Shown: piece by piece, positions 7,030 to 17,619 of the stretch
Layout: each line of letters begins with the position of its first letter
Numbering within the stretch: the first letter of the stretch is position 1
Origin: Lachnospiraceae bacterium MA2020
GTDB lineage: Bacteria > Bacillota > Clostridia > Lachnospirales > Lachnospiraceae
Direction: 5' to 3'
DNA: 64,000 nt
Assembly: GCA_000746015.1 (NCBI GenBank)
Contig: JQKK01000014.1
Span: 1-64,000, forward strand
Notes under the pieces: model-generated
The model's input: the letters and a program-made list of their open reading frames with translations, nothing else
Told to the model about the DNA's origin: nothing
Database searches by the model: none
Program-made: the position numbers and the translations under genes

Positions 7030-9134
7030 AATAATTCCCTCCCATAAATTGATACAAATCTTCTTGAGTTACTAATCTGTCCTATCAAAACAGACTGCAT
7101 CTCCTCTTCGCTCAAAAATGAAAAGTCAAAAATGCGCTGAAATCTACAAATTTTTCTAAATGCTACATTAATAAATGATGTTGTCAACACACGGAATCCA
7201 AGTTCGTTATTACAGAAAACAGATATGAAATATTTTTTTGTAATATTCTTTAATGAAAATTCTGTATGACCACAGTTTTTATCACATATTCCAAGTTCGC
7301 CAAAACAAGCCCTGGTGTAGCCAATAGGTATTCTACTTATATAAATTGCCATTGCATCAATCCCACTATTTCTAGTCAATTCTATGTTATATTCAAGCGT
7401 AGTTTCTGGATGAGCAATATATTTCTTCACACCATAATCTGCAAGTATTGATAAAGCCTCATGATTCCATGCATTCAAAGTATAATCAGCATATACTTCT
7501 TTAAAATCAGATGTTTCAGTAAGTAGAAGTTGAGACCACTTACCTATCATAATGCTTCTCCCCTTCAAATATTCAATAATTACATCTTCCTTATTGTTAA
7601 AATCAAGAAATGAAATTCTGTATATAATATTATCTTGTTCATCCTCGCATAAAATTGCTTTTTTTAATTCGTTTATCGAGAGTATATTAAAGATAAAGTT
7701 ATGAAATCCTTTCTTTTTCAAATTACAAAGAATATCGGATTTATTAATCTGCAAAATATCATCACGTTTTGGAACATCTATGTCACTTATAATAGGTCTT
7801 GGAATAATTTCAAAATAATGATTTATCTGATATACAGTTCTTAAAACTTCATCAACATCACATTCTATCTTAGATAATTCTGGTCTATTTGATGTTATTT
7901 CCATCAATTTGAAACTAATTTTACTCATAATAGAAGACACCACATCTGATACAGTAATCGTGCGAAGGTCATTATTATCTAATAGAAACGATTTTTCTAC
8001 TCCAATGTTATTTGTAATGTTGATTTTCTCTAATATGTTATCAGTAAAAATCAAATTCATAACAACACCATCATTTGTATTACAAAGTGGCTCAGAATAA
8101 ATAGTTTTTATATATTTCTTATTGCATTTTCCAGAATTATTTGTATCTCCATATCTTACATTATTTCTATTATATGAATTAACTTCTGTAAGTAAATCAT
8201 GCGGACCATATTCCATGTCTCTTATTGACGATACTGGTATTCTAGGATTAATCAAATTCAATAACCCATGCACTGGAAGATTATTACCAAGGTAGCCTAC
8301 ATACTTATTATTCTTGTCAAATATATTTGTATCAGAATTAGAACAATCAATAGCTTTTCTGAAAGAATTTACAGTAATAGCAATCTGTTTACTATCTCTA
8401 AATCTTCCTTCTATTTTGATACTATCAATTCCAGCTTCTTTCAGCTGATATATCATCCTACTTGCATCGATATCTTGAGGATACAGTAATTGACCTGAAA
8501 TTTTGTTGGATTCATAAAAATCTCTACAAGTTGCCGGACATCGTCCTCTGTTTCCACTTCGTTCTTGTGTTAATCCTCCCCATAAACATTGGCCTGAAAA
8601 GCATATACACTGAGATCCATACACAAAAACTTCTAATTGAATATCTGATTGTGATCTGATTTTTTTTATCTCATCCAGAGTCAATTCTCTAGCCAATATA
8701 ACCCTTTTAACATTAAACTTTTTCAAAAAATTTATGTCATCTATCGATGTGGTTCCAAATTGTGTTGAAGCATGGATATCAATGGTAGGAAATAATTTAG
8801 AAATAGTGGTAATTAAGCCCACATCAGCTGCTATTACTGCATCTGGTAATATAAAATCTTTATCAGAAAACAAATCAATGACTTCTTTTAGCTCTGTATC
8901 CTTAAACAAGGTGTTAAGAGTCATATAAAATTTTACATTTTTCTGATGACAATAGAAGGTTATTTTTTTATACTCTTCAATAGAAAAATTCTGAGCATTC
9001 ATCCGAGCATTCCACTTTTTTAGACCACCATAAACAGCATTACAGCCCGATTCAATACACATCAAAGCTTGTTTCATACTTCCCGCTGGAGCAAGCAATT
9101 CAATTTCATTGTTTAAAACATTTCCATTGTTCAT
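7026..9134 (-). CDS. U32-family (RlhA/TrhP/UbiU-like) Fe-S protein
   Basis: The N-terminal TIM-barrel half begins with LLAPAGSMKQALMCIESG and contains the family Cys cluster: C176, C178, C183 in SGQCLWGG, then RSGNRGRCPATCR with C199 and C203. Members once annotated as peptidase U32 are oxygen-independent hydroxylases using prephenate-linked chemistry on 23S rRNA (RlhA), tRNA (TrhP) or ubiquinone. At 702 residues it matches the long, two-part form. A second Cys group, LGICDKNCGH, lies near residue 640. It heads the operon, followed by a coupled methyltransferase. A role in modifying RNA or a nucleotide product is inferred; peptidase activity is unlikely. Confidence 0.8.
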   Translation of the reverse strand: MNNGNVLNNEIELLAPAGSMKQALMCIESGCNAVYGGLKKWNARMNAQNFSIEEYKKITFYCHQKNVKFYMTLNTLFKDTELKEVIDLFSDKDFILPDAVIAADVGLITTISKLFPTIDIHASTQFGTTSIDDINFLKKFNVKRVILARELTLDEIKKIRSQSDIQLEVFVYGSQCICFSGQCLWGGLTQERSGNRGRCPATCRDFYESNKISGQLLYPQDIDASRMIYQLKEAGIDSIKIEGRFRDSKQIAITVNSFRKAIDCSNSDTNIFDKNNKYVGYLGNNLPVHGLLNLINPRIPVSSIRDMEYGPHDLLTEVNSYNRNNVRYGDTNNSGKCNKKYIKTIYSEPLCNTNDGVVMNLIFTDNILEKINITNNIGVEKSFLLDNNDLRTITVSDVVSSIMSKISFKLMEITSNRPELSKIECDVDEVLRTVYQINHYFEIIPRPIISDIDVPKRDDILQINKSDILCNLKKKGFHNFIFNILSINELKKAILCEDEQDNIIYRISFLDFNNKEDVIIEYLKGRSIMIGKWSQLLLTETSDFKEVYADYTLNAWNHEALSILADYGVKKYIAHPETTLEYNIELTRNSGIDAMAIYISRIPIGYTRACFGELGICDKNCGHTEFSLKNITKKYFISVFCNNELGFRVLTTSFINVAFRKICRFQRIFDFSFLSEEEMQSVLIGQISNSRRFVSIYGRELL

Positions 9135-9218
9135 TTATTTGAACATCTCCTCTTTGCCTATCATTTGAAAAACTCAAGCATTCCCTTAATAACTCAATTT
9201 ATTCTTAATAATCAAAAT

Positions 9219-9686
9219 CTATTCTAAATCATCCTCCGTATATTGATCTAATACAGAATTTTTCATACTTTCTACATTTTTGTCTTCTTTTCGTGGAAAT
9301 AAAGAGCGATAATCAAATAGAGAACCAATTTTTTTAAAACTATAACCTTTATCATTTACATTATCATTGCAATATATCTTATTATGTTCCTCCCACATCT
9401 CATCAATATGAAGAAAACTGTTATTTAACGTGTCCTCCAATTCTCGATTATACTCTTCCCACATTGAATCCATTTCTGACTTAATACGCTTATTTTTTTC
9501 TTGTTCGATTTCTTTTGTCACAGTACATTCAAAATGAGTTATTTGCTTTTCCAATTTATCAATTCTTACCTCTATGCGTTTCATAAAATCGAGTATTACT
9601 TCAAAGCTGTTATCAGTCATTCCCTCAGAAACATAGTGTATATCGTCCTGATTTTTCTTTATATTATTATCAATTTTATCTCCCAT
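9219..9686 (-). CDS. Small coiled-coil protein, unknown function
   Basis: The 155-residue charged protein is nearly all predicted helix. A long coiled coil covers about residues 25-90 (ILDFMKRIEVRIDKLEKQI) and contains a repeated MWEEYN/MWEEHN motif about 30 residues apart. The C-terminus carries SLFDYRSLFPRKED. There is no signal peptide or membrane segment. I chose the ATG at 9686 because AAGGA precedes it at normal spacing; the longer frame starts with TTG. It lies 117 nt after the GHKL ATPase gene and 84 nt before the U32 gene, so it could end the Hsp70 operon or head the next one. I favour the former because of shared coiled-coil character. Function unknown. Confidence 0.6.
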   Translation of the reverse strand: MGDKIDNNIKKNQDDIHYVSEGMTDNSFEVILDFMKRIEVRIDKLEKQITHFECTVTKEIEQEKNKRIKSEMDSMWEEYNRELEDTLNNSFLHIDEMWEEHNKIYCNDNVNDKGYSFKKIGSLFDYRSLFPRKEDKNVESMKNSVLDQYTEDDLE

Positions 9687-9803
9687 AATCTTATCCTTCT
9701 TTATCAATACCCCTTATCATACTTGATAAACGAGCTATGTAATTTCAAACAAAAACACAATAAAATGACAGAAAAACATAGAGCTTGTTCAAAGTACCTT
9801 TTC

Positions 9804-12800
9804 CTATAATTTGAACCGTTTCATAATTTCAATATTTACTGGAGACAATTCTATCTGTTGTTTACTTATCGTTTTTTCATGCATACCATGTGCAATAGAA
9901 GTTGTTATAATGATATTTTTGCCATCAAAATCGGCTCTTGAAAGTGTACTTCTCAGTCGTTCGCAACAATAATTACAAGCAATTGTTATTATGTATGGAA
10001 CTTCAGCCATCGTTTCAGAATTACTATTTTCCATAAGAATAATTCTACGACTATGTCTTTTTTTAGTATCTTCTCCATAGTCAAATGTTTCTAACGGAAT
10101 ATCCGCACATATTGGACAGAAAATATCGTAACTTCCTCGTGCTGTCATTAGTCTATATAGTATCTCATTATCTGAAACATCGCTTATGTTATCGAAGTCA
10201 ATATTTCTTACCCAATCAATCACAAGCTTTCTCTTTAACCTTGTCAAATTTCTTCTTCTTGACATATAGTTCATGGTCTTTGTAATGTTACCATTGCTTA
10301 TGTATCCCTCCATGAGTTCCAGCTTTTTTGCACTTAAATTGAATTCCTCAAGTACCCCTATAACTAAATCTTGCAAATTACCCACATAATTATCATAAAA
10401 AATATAGACGTTTCTATCATCTGCAAGATATTTACCAACTACTCTAAAACTGCGTGCAGAGTCCGTTTTTACAGCACAAGTATCATTTCCAAAATATGCA
10501 ATCATCTTCCGCCTTGTTCCAGAAACAAAACGGTAAACATGTATTTTAAACCCAGTCATTTTATTAACAAAGTATGCATATTCCTTTTGAATCTCATTAT
10601 TACTCTTTTCTATGATTCTATAAATTTGAACATCATCTGGTTGGTATTCATCCAAAATATACTTTTTGTTCTCGGCGTTAGGCATTTCCACTATCACAGG
10701 AAGCACATTATTAATGATATCAAGTGTAGAAATACTCTTTTCAACGCACGTTATACTAATTGATTTTTGTAAATCTTCTCTCAATAATACTCTGTGTTTT
10801 ATGGCTTTTACAAACTTGGTGAAGCTATTTAGTTTTACATTTCTTAAACAAGACAGTCTAATAATTTGCTGATAAATAATTTTACTATGCTTAAAGCCAT
10901 GTTCTCTTCTCCACATCCCACGTGCATATTTTTCAAACAACCTCAAATAAGACCCGTCCGTTCTTACTCCAGAAAATGTTGAATCTATAGCCATTTTCTC
11001 TATCAGGAGATCCAAATCTGGTATTTTAATATTGTCTTCACTAGGTGGTATCATTTCATAATAATCATAAGTTCCATTCCAACCTGATACCGAACTCCCA
11101 GTCGGCCTTATGCACCGTATAAGAAATTTATTTTGCTTATTTCCTGAATCTGTATATCTTTGACTAAGAAGCCCAACTTTCAATGCGGAATACTTTTCAT
11201 CAAACTGTTTATTTTGATAACTAGATAATATTCCCTCCTCTTCCGTTAGTATTCCATTAAACAAATAATCCTTGAAGCTCAGTTTATTTGCATCAACAGT
11301 TCCATCATATGAGACCGCCTGATTTAACCTATATCTTCCTATCAATTTCAAAAAAACAGATGCATCAAAGTATTTTCCAATTTCTGATCTTATCCCAATA
11401 AGCCATGTATCTACCTCAAAATCAGATACCATTATCGACACTCCATCACGTCTATTAGATACTCTATATGATAAGAATTCTCTTACAGATGGATAATAAT
11501 TCAAAATTGATAAAACAATCTTATGGTTTTCCTCGGGTACAAACTCTCCAACTTCCTTTACCTTTATAAGTACATCTTTAACTCCCTCAATACAACTATC
11601 ATTATTTAAAAGTTCATATAAATCATACACTTCATTTTTTTCAACAAACTCATAATATGCTTCTTTGATCTCTCTAATGATATTTCCTTCTTGATAAGTT
11701 GCTGATTCATACTCTTCCTTATCTCTATGTTCAACTATATATGCCTTGCACTCTCCTTTAGTAGTTTTGGGTAATAGTGAATTGTTGCAGTATTCTAGAT
11801 TAATTGGGGATTCAAGGTACTTATTTCTGTCCTTTTGATAATAAAGTGCAATAAACCTATGGAAAACATCACTAACACAGTCAGCAAAGTTAAGTGCTGC
11901 TACAGCTTCACTACACATCATTTCAAACAGATTTATCATGTATCCTCGAACTTTTTCATATACTCTATTAATAGCCTCCTCACTATCTCCAACATCATTC
12001 CTATGAATATTTGAATCCGAAGTATCAAATAAAGATCCACTAGAAAGTAATCTCTCCTGGATATCTTCCTTTAAATAGTATGTTGAATACATTCTATTCT
12101 TTGTAGTATGCTGTCTTCCTACTGGAAATGCCGCTGAAATGCCCCCACTTGTAAAATGAATATATTTTCCATTATACAGTACAGACTCATCGACGGACAT
12201 GAAAAGCTGTATAATTCCAGAATTCCATAGACACTCTTCATGTTTTATATCAACTTTTTTTTCTACCTCCTCACACCATATCACAATTTTGTGTTTTTCA
12301 CCTTGAAAAACTAATTTCGATATATTGGTTTTAGATTTTGACTTTATTTTCATAAATATTAAAGATCTAATATCAAAAACCACTTCATTATCTTCACCCC
12401 AAATAAAAAAACTAAGTGGGTCTACCTCGAAAATCCCATCAAGATATTCCATCAAATTAGTTAATTTCTTTGTATTAAATTCACTTTGTCTTAGACTATC
12501 ATATTCAATAGTTAATGATGTAAACTCCTTTTCCCAATTAGTATTGACTTCCGTTATCCCTGCAACAAAATCGTCACCATCTCTTTTATCAATTCTAAAA
12601 TCAAATAATACATTGCTCTCAATCCTCAAGCGGTCAACAAATTTGAAAAAGGATTTTATACCTACACCAAATTTTCCAGTTTGGCTATCATCATCTACTT
12701 TATCCGACATCTCTCTGTTCAAAAATGCGTATATATTTGATAATTCAAAACCACGATCTCTATAAGTGCATTTTAATTTACATATATTACCATTCTTTCT

Positions 12801-13103
12801 TACTCGAATTTCAATTTTATCTCCATAATGTAGATCATTGGCATTCTGAACTATCTCATTAAAATATCCTTCACTATATCCTTGTATTGAAGAAATCCCA
12901 TATTGCACAGATGTTGCCCTACAAATAGTCTCTACAAGCTTACAACGATTAGATTCCAAAAAACCCTCAATCCACTCTGGCCTCTTTTGTGTCTTCATTA
13001 ACAAATAATCATTTGCATCAGAAATAGCTCTCAAATAATCAACGGACATGTTTTCTCTTTTTTTAGCTTTTGCCAGGATTTCATTTATCTCCTGATAATG
13101 CAT
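9804..13103 (-). CDS. Very large GHKL ATPase (Hsp90/MORC/sacsin-like N-domain)
   Basis: Residues 75-155 of this 1099-residue protein form a Bergerat ATP-binding fold. The N-box is NEIVQNAND with catalytic-type E83 and Mg-binding N87, the G1 box DRGF sits near 116, and the G2 box TGKFGVGIKSFF near 142. The QNAND form resembles sacsin/MORC-type GHKL proteins rather than sensor kinases, and no histidine-kinase H-box is present. Middle regions are long and unrecognised. The C-terminus has CPIC and CNYCCERL, possible zinc ligands. The start at 13103 has AGGAGG seven nt upstream and lies 11 nt after the helicase stop, so the two are coupled. GHKL-helicase pairs occur in several prokaryotic conflict systems (family knowledge). 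Confidence 0.75.
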   Translation of the reverse strand: MHYQEINEILAKAKKRENMSVDYLRAISDANDYLLMKTQKRPEWIEGFLESNRCKLVETICRATSVQYGISSIQGYSEGYFNEIVQNANDLHYGDKIEIRVRKNGNICKLKCTYRDRGFELSNIYAFLNREMSDKVDDDSQTGKFGVGIKSFFKFVDRLRIESNVLFDFRIDKRDGDDFVAGITEVNTNWEKEFTSLTIEYDSLRQSEFNTKKLTNLMEYLDGIFEVDPLSFFIWGEDNEVVFDIRSLIFMKIKSKSKTNISKLVFQGEKHKIVIWCEEVEKKVDIKHEECLWNSGIIQLFMSVDESVLYNGKYIHFTSGGISAAFPVGRQHTTKNRMYSTYYLKEDIQERLLSSGSLFDTSDSNIHRNDVGDSEEAINRVYEKVRGYMINLFEMMCSEAVAALNFADCVSDVFHRFIALYYQKDRNKYLESPINLEYCNNSLLPKTTKGECKAYIVEHRDKEEYESATYQEGNIIREIKEAYYEFVEKNEVYDLYELLNNDSCIEGVKDVLIKVKEVGEFVPEENHKIVLSILNYYPSVREFLSYRVSNRRDGVSIMVSDFEVDTWLIGIRSEIGKYFDASVFLKLIGRYRLNQAVSYDGTVDANKLSFKDYLFNGILTEEEGILSSYQNKQFDEKYSALKVGLLSQRYTDSGNKQNKFLIRCIRPTGSSVSGWNGTYDYYEMIPPSEDNIKIPDLDLLIEKMAIDSTFSGVRTDGSYLRLFEKYARGMWRREHGFKHSKIIYQQIIRLSCLRNVKLNSFTKFVKAIKHRVLLREDLQKSISITCVEKSISTLDIINNVLPVIVEMPNAENKKYILDEYQPDDVQIYRIIEKSNNEIQKEYAYFVNKMTGFKIHVYRFVSGTRRKMIAYFGNDTCAVKTDSARSFRVVGKYLADDRNVYIFYDNYVGNLQDLVIGVLEEFNLSAKKLELMEGYISNGNITKTMNYMSRRRNLTRLKRKLVIDWVRNIDFDNISDVSDNEILYRLMTARGSYDIFCPICADIPLETFDYGEDTKKRHSRRIILMENSNSETMAEVPYIITIACNYCCERLRSTLSRADFDGKNIIITTSIAHGMHEKTISKQQIELSPVNIEIMKRFKL

Positions 13104-13114
13104 GCCGCGTCCTC

Positions 13115-16100
13115 CTAATTCCACCCTATACCTTCACGATATCTTTTCACGCTAGATCGATATATCATTCCATCTTTGTAACAGAATATTCCATCCGACG
13201 AGAAGCTCTTTAATTCATCATCATCAAATACACATTTATCTATCAAATTAATTATTTCTAGGATCTGTTGCTGCACGGTCTTATTGCTTTTATGCCCGCC
13301 ATCTATTATTTTTTCTAATACCTGTGTAATTCTTCCTTCATCCCCATCATCTTTTGACTCATATCCAACAAATATATCGTTATTTTTGTTTACACTTATT
13401 AAACCTATAATAGCCAGCCAATTATAGACGTTTTTCTTTGCGTCTAGAAATAATTTATAGATCTTCTGGTATTCGCTTCTTTCAGGTTTTGTTTTTTTCC
13501 AATATTCCAAGTAATCATGCAATAACTCATAATATGCTTCCGATATACGTTCATCTCTTGCATTAGATAAAGCCTTTAATGCACTTAATCGAGTATTCTT
13601 ATCTAATGACTCCACATATTTCCAAGAAGAATCATTTTTAATTTTTTTTTCAAACTGTCGAATATTCCTCAGTATTTTCTTGACATTCTTTTCATTTTGC
13701 TCAGACAAAACGTACTCTTTCTTAAATGAATCCAAAGACTCTCGAATTGCCTTCCCATTTCTTTTTATAAATTCTGGATAATATAGAACTGTATTTCGAA
13801 TTGGCATATATTGACAAGTAACATCAACCTTTGTAGTACAGTAATATAACATTCGATTAATCTCCATATCATTTTCATCTTCATGACACTCATTAAGCAT
13901 AAATATCATATCCTTAGATTTGTCAAACTCTATAGTATCCATCCTGTCTACGCGTCCAAACCTCTGTTCCAGTTCTATACTTGTAAAAGGAAGTTCATAA
14001 TGTATTACTCCACTAAATTCGCCTAAGTTTAAACCTGTCCCCCCAGTTTTTCCAGTTGTTACAAACAAGACTCTTTCATTGTTCCTTAATACTTGCATTA
14101 AAGTGTTCACAAGTTGTCCATCCTGAACATTATCTAATCCATACTGATTCTCAAATTTACCATATTTCTCTGCAACGACAATTCCAGAAAACTCATCTTT
14201 AAGCGCTGTAAACACTCTATCCACAATATACTGATGCTCGCAAAAGATTATGTAAGACTTATTATTTTCATGTAGCAATGCGATAAGCCTATCTATTTTC
14301 GCATTTTTCCTTGGCTTATGCACATTACTAAGTCCATAAATATCTGTGGCCGCCATATAAAGATAATCATCATCCTGATCATACTGTAATGCTGTTAATG
14401 CTCCCTTTTTATCTTTAATCTGATAGAATATATCATCTCGCTCAGCCCATCGTTTACAAGAAACAAATCTTATGCGTCTTTCCGCGGAATCCTTCTCCAT
14501 ATCTTCCCTAAACCAGTTTACATATACATCAAAATCTGAAGGAACAGCTTTTATAATTGGTTCAATAATATATTTTTTTTCTATCCCTGTAATACTTCTT
14601 ATTAGTTCTAGATAATCATCAAATGATCTTTTCCCGCCAGCGTTTACTACTATCGGAGTTGCTGTCATAAGCATGGTTTTTTCAGCTGTAATTCCAAAAT
14701 AGTTATTAAATGAAATATGTGCCTCATCTATCACAACTAAATCCCACTTTTTTTCACGTGAATACGATTCTATGGTTCCTTTAAGAGCAGAATATGACCC
14801 GTCCTTATCACTTCCTTGCTTTTGACCTGCAATGAAAATAATCTGTTCGTCATTATTAAAAAAAATCTGTTTAAGATTTTCCAAATACATTTTTCCGTCA
14901 TCGCCTTGCTCTACTATATGCGCATACCTTCCCAGCTGTCTTCGAATATCACTCTGCCAGTCTTCTCTCTTGTTATAAGGACACACAATAAGGATTTTTG
15001 CTTTTTGATACTGTTCATTTTTTTCCTGAATAATATCTCTTATGGTATACAAAGCTGACACCGTTTTTCCCGTACCTACTTCATCCATCACGATAGAAAA
15101 TCCTTTATTTCTCACCTGTCTTGATGCAACAACCTGCTTTTCATAATAGATAACATCCAACATAGGTTGCTTTACACCCCAAAAGACAGAAAACACATCG
15201 TCATCATCCTGATCAATAGAATCCGTATATTCCATTAATTCTTCAATATGCTCTACCTCACAAAAATAGTCTGCCAACATTTTTGCCAAACCTGTATTAT
15301 TTCGTTCATCAAAAGCCAATATGTAATTAAGATTCCATTTGGCACACACCAAGGGTGTTATCCATTCAAATCTATTTGGTCCTTTAAAATGCAATGCTTC
15401 CTGCAATTCAGTTTTATCGAAACCCTCTATTATTTTTAGTGCCGCATCAAATCTTCTAAATACAAACGCATAATGTAACAATGAATAGGGAAAACTTGTA
15501 TCATAATTCTTTTCGCAGTCTTCGTAAGATCCAATAATATCTACAATATCTTCTGTTTTCTTTCTATCAGCTTTTGGTCTAATATATTCTATCCTATAAC
15601 GGCTTACAGCTTCACCACATGAATTTATCTTAGTTTTTCCTGAAATACTTTTAATCTCTGCAAATTCCTTTTCGAATTCATATTGTATTTCATCATAATC
15701 ACTTTCATCCAAATAAAAATCTCCGCATTTTTCGCAATAATATCCCGTTATTTCTCTACGACTGCTGTTTAAGCACAAAAGACCAGATGAAACAAAAATA
15801 AGTTTGCTTTGATCCTTATAACATATTTCTGGGATAAATGGAGCTGAGTAATATCTAAGTTTTGATATATCTGTACAGATAACACTTTCACTCATATCAC
15901 TTGTCACATACTTTTCTTCAATGGTATTTATTACCTGTTTATTACCATAGTCAAATTTGCTTCCATATGGTGTCATATTTGTATGAACATAGTATTTATC
16001 ACACTTTTCACAATAAAAAAGTGGTTCCTGAACACTTTTTCCAGTATTGCTAAAAAATATCGTTTTGTATGAAACAATTTCTGTTTTATGCACAGGACAC

Positions 16101-16123
16101 ATCAGCTTTTCTTTTGACTCCAT
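13115..16123 (-). CDS. SNF2-type SF2 helicase with N-terminal zinc modules
   Basis: The 1002-residue protein starts with a zinc module (C9-x2-H12 with C38-x2-C41) and a second CxxC at 130-133. A helical segment around 213-300 resembles ankyrin-like pairs. The motor follows: Walker A DEVGTGKT (347-354), DEAH at 466-469, MTATP (486-490), then motif V with TGGTGLNLG and motif VI QRFGRVDRMD near 740. A helical C-terminus follows. It probably translocates on dsDNA or remodels nucleoprotein. The start is ATG with GAGGA upstream, 20 nt after the last Hsp70. The zinc module recurs three times in the protein at 57.2-58.4 kb. No nuclease domain is visible. Confidence 0.85.
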   Translation of the reverse strand: MESKEKLMCPVHKTEIVSYKTIFFSNTGKSVQEPLFYCEKCDKYYVHTNMTPYGSKFDYGNKQVINTIEEKYVTSDMSESVICTDISKLRYYSAPFIPEICYKDQSKLIFVSSGLLCLNSSRREITGYYCEKCGDFYLDESDYDEIQYEFEKEFAEIKSISGKTKINSCGEAVSRYRIEYIRPKADRKKTEDIVDIIGSYEDCEKNYDTSFPYSLLHYAFVFRRFDAALKIIEGFDKTELQEALHFKGPNRFEWITPLVCAKWNLNYILAFDERNNTGLAKMLADYFCEVEHIEELMEYTDSIDQDDDDVFSVFWGVKQPMLDVIYYEKQVVASRQVRNKGFSIVMDEVGTGKTVSALYTIRDIIQEKNEQYQKAKILIVCPYNKREDWQSDIRRQLGRYAHIVEQGDDGKMYLENLKQIFFNNDEQIIFIAGQKQGSDKDGSYSALKGTIESYSREKKWDLVVIDEAHISFNNYFGITAEKTMLMTATPIVVNAGGKRSFDDYLELIRSITGIEKKYIIEPIIKAVPSDFDVYVNWFREDMEKDSAERRIRFVSCKRWAERDDIFYQIKDKKGALTALQYDQDDDYLYMAATDIYGLSNVHKPRKNAKIDRLIALLHENNKSYIIFCEHQYIVDRVFTALKDEFSGIVVAEKYGKFENQYGLDNVQDGQLVNTLMQVLRNNERVLFVTTGKTGGTGLNLGEFSGVIHYELPFTSIELEQRFGRVDRMDTIEFDKSKDMIFMLNECHEDENDMEINRMLYYCTTKVDVTCQYMPIRNTVLYYPEFIKRNGKAIRESLDSFKKEYVLSEQNEKNVKKILRNIRQFEKKIKNDSSWKYVESLDKNTRLSALKALSNARDERISEAYYELLHDYLEYWKKTKPERSEYQKIYKLFLDAKKNVYNWLAIIGLISVNKNNDIFVGYESKDDGDEGRITQVLEKIIDGGHKSNKTVQQQILEIINLIDKCVFDDDELKSFSSDGIFCYKDGMIYRSSVKRYREGIGWN

Positions 16124-16143
16124 TGCGATCCTCTTTTTCCTTT

Positions 16144-17607
16144 TTATCTAACCTTTATTTCCCGGTTGCTATTAGCCCCCGTTTTTAGATCCTTGGAATA
16201 AACATGTAATACTTTATTTTTATCAAAATGAAATGTAACCTCAATTTTAGGGATTCCTGCAAGGTTTTTTTCAATTCCATCAAGATTATATTCATCATAA
16301 TAAAAGTTATTATTAATATTTTCCGTATCCTCTCCCTCATAGATTCCAATTCTAACACTAGATTGATAATCTACAACTGTGGTATATGTTTGGCTCAACT
16401 TACACGGATATTCTGTACCCTTTGGTAAAATAATACTAAATCTGTCGTTCACAACCTCAGTACCAAACGAATGAGATAGTATGTTAGTCACTTTAATAGT
16501 CTTATTCTTAATAAGCGTCTTATCACCTGTTGCCTTTATTGCTGCACCAATTGCAACGAGTTTTGAAAGATCTTTATCTGAATAAGGACTTTGACCAAAT
16601 ATTTTTTCGACAAGTTCTCTTACCGCAAGGATATTAGAAGATCCTCCTACTAATATTACTTTATCAATATCTGTTACCGAACATTTCGAGTCTGCTAAAC
16701 ATCGTCGAGTAATTGATTCAATTCTATCTATTAACTCTTCACTTCTATCTATGAATTCGCTTCTCGTTACATGAAGTTGAAAATTAATTGCACCATTTTC
16801 TCTCGGTATTAACGAAGGAATGATAATATCTGTTTCTTCCATGACAGAAAGCTCTATCTTAGCCTTTTCACTCTCAAACTGAAGTTTTCTCATTATCTGC
16901 TTATATAATATAGTATCAAGCCCAGATTTTTCTTGTGAAGATAGATTAATTCCAAAGTCCCTTCTCAATTGACGAAGACAAAGCTCAACAAGCACCTTAT
17001 CAAAATCATCTCCTCCAAGTCTTCTATCTCCATCCACTCCAATTGTCTTGAACTCATTTCCTTCAATCCTTAAAATAGACACATCAAACGTACCACCACC
17101 TATATCTATTACAAAAATAGTCTGATCTTTATTTTCATCAATACCATAAGCAATAGATGCCGCCATCGGTTCAGGAAGCAATTCTATAACTTCTAATCCA
17201 GCTGCTTCTGCGGCTTTTTCTGTTTCACGATACTGTTTTGATGTAAAATATGCAGGCACCGTTATAACTGCTGCACATTCATCAGCGTTATACGCCTTTT
17301 TTGCTTCCTTCACAACCTCTTTCAATACCTCCTCAGCTACTTCCGTCGGTATAAACTCTTTGTCTTGAATTTTCCAATTCTTCTCATCGTCACCCATATA
17401 CGTTTTCGACGAAAAAACAACATTTCCCGGGTATGTGATTGCTTTTTTTCTTGCTGCATCTCCAACTATTATTTTTCCATCTCTGTAATACAACACTGAT
17501 GGAAGTAAATCTTTTCCTCTAAATTTTACAAAGTCTATACTATTATCAAACCTACAGCAAACCGTATTTGTCGTTCCTAAGTCAATTCCCAAAAGAACCT
17601 TTGCCAT
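16144..17607 (-). CDS. Hsp70 protein D: canonical nucleotide domain plus beta substrate domain
   Basis: All nucleotide-binding signatures are present: phosphate 1 GIDLGTTNTV, phosphate 2 VIDIGGGTFDVSI, adenosine motif ILVGGSSN, and the catalytic-type Lys in VFSSKTYMG. The C-terminal about 115 residues match the Hsp70 substrate-binding beta domain (ILPKGTEYPC, then GIPKIEVTFHFDKNKVLHV). The alpha lid and EEVD-type tail are missing, so at 487 residues it is a lidless Hsp70. The interdomain relay Arg after the VPAYF motif is Tyr, with an Arg one place on. It lies between a helical unknown (12 nt upstream) and the helicase (20 nt downstream). It is not housekeeping dnaK. Confidence 0.9.
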   Translation of the reverse strand: MAKVLLGIDLGTTNTVCCRFDNSIDFVKFRGKDLLPSVLYYRDGKIIVGDAARKKAITYPGNVVFSSKTYMGDDEKNWKIQDKEFIPTEVAEEVLKEVVKEAKKAYNADECAAVITVPAYFTSKQYRETEKAAEAAGLEVIELLPEPMAASIAYGIDENKDQTIFVIDIGGGTFDVSILRIEGNEFKTIGVDGDRRLGGDDFDKVLVELCLRQLRRDFGINLSSQEKSGLDTILYKQIMRKLQFESEKAKIELSVMEETDIIIPSLIPRENGAINFQLHVTRSEFIDRSEELIDRIESITRRCLADSKCSVTDIDKVILVGGSSNILAVRELVEKIFGQSPYSDKDLSKLVAIGAAIKATGDKTLIKNKTIKVTNILSHSFGTEVVNDRFSIILPKGTEYPCKLSQTYTTVVDYQSSVRIGIYEGEDTENINNNFYYDEYNLDGIEKNLAGIPKIEVTFHFDKNKVLHVYSKDLKTGANSNREIKVR

Positions 17608-17619
17608 CCGTTTTCTCCT

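Noticed and set aside
16144-17607. Housekeeping dnaK for the most canonical Hsp70
   Set aside because: It lacks the alpha lid, is about 120 residues shorter than DnaK, and has no grpE-dnaK-dnaJ or HrcA/CIRCE context.
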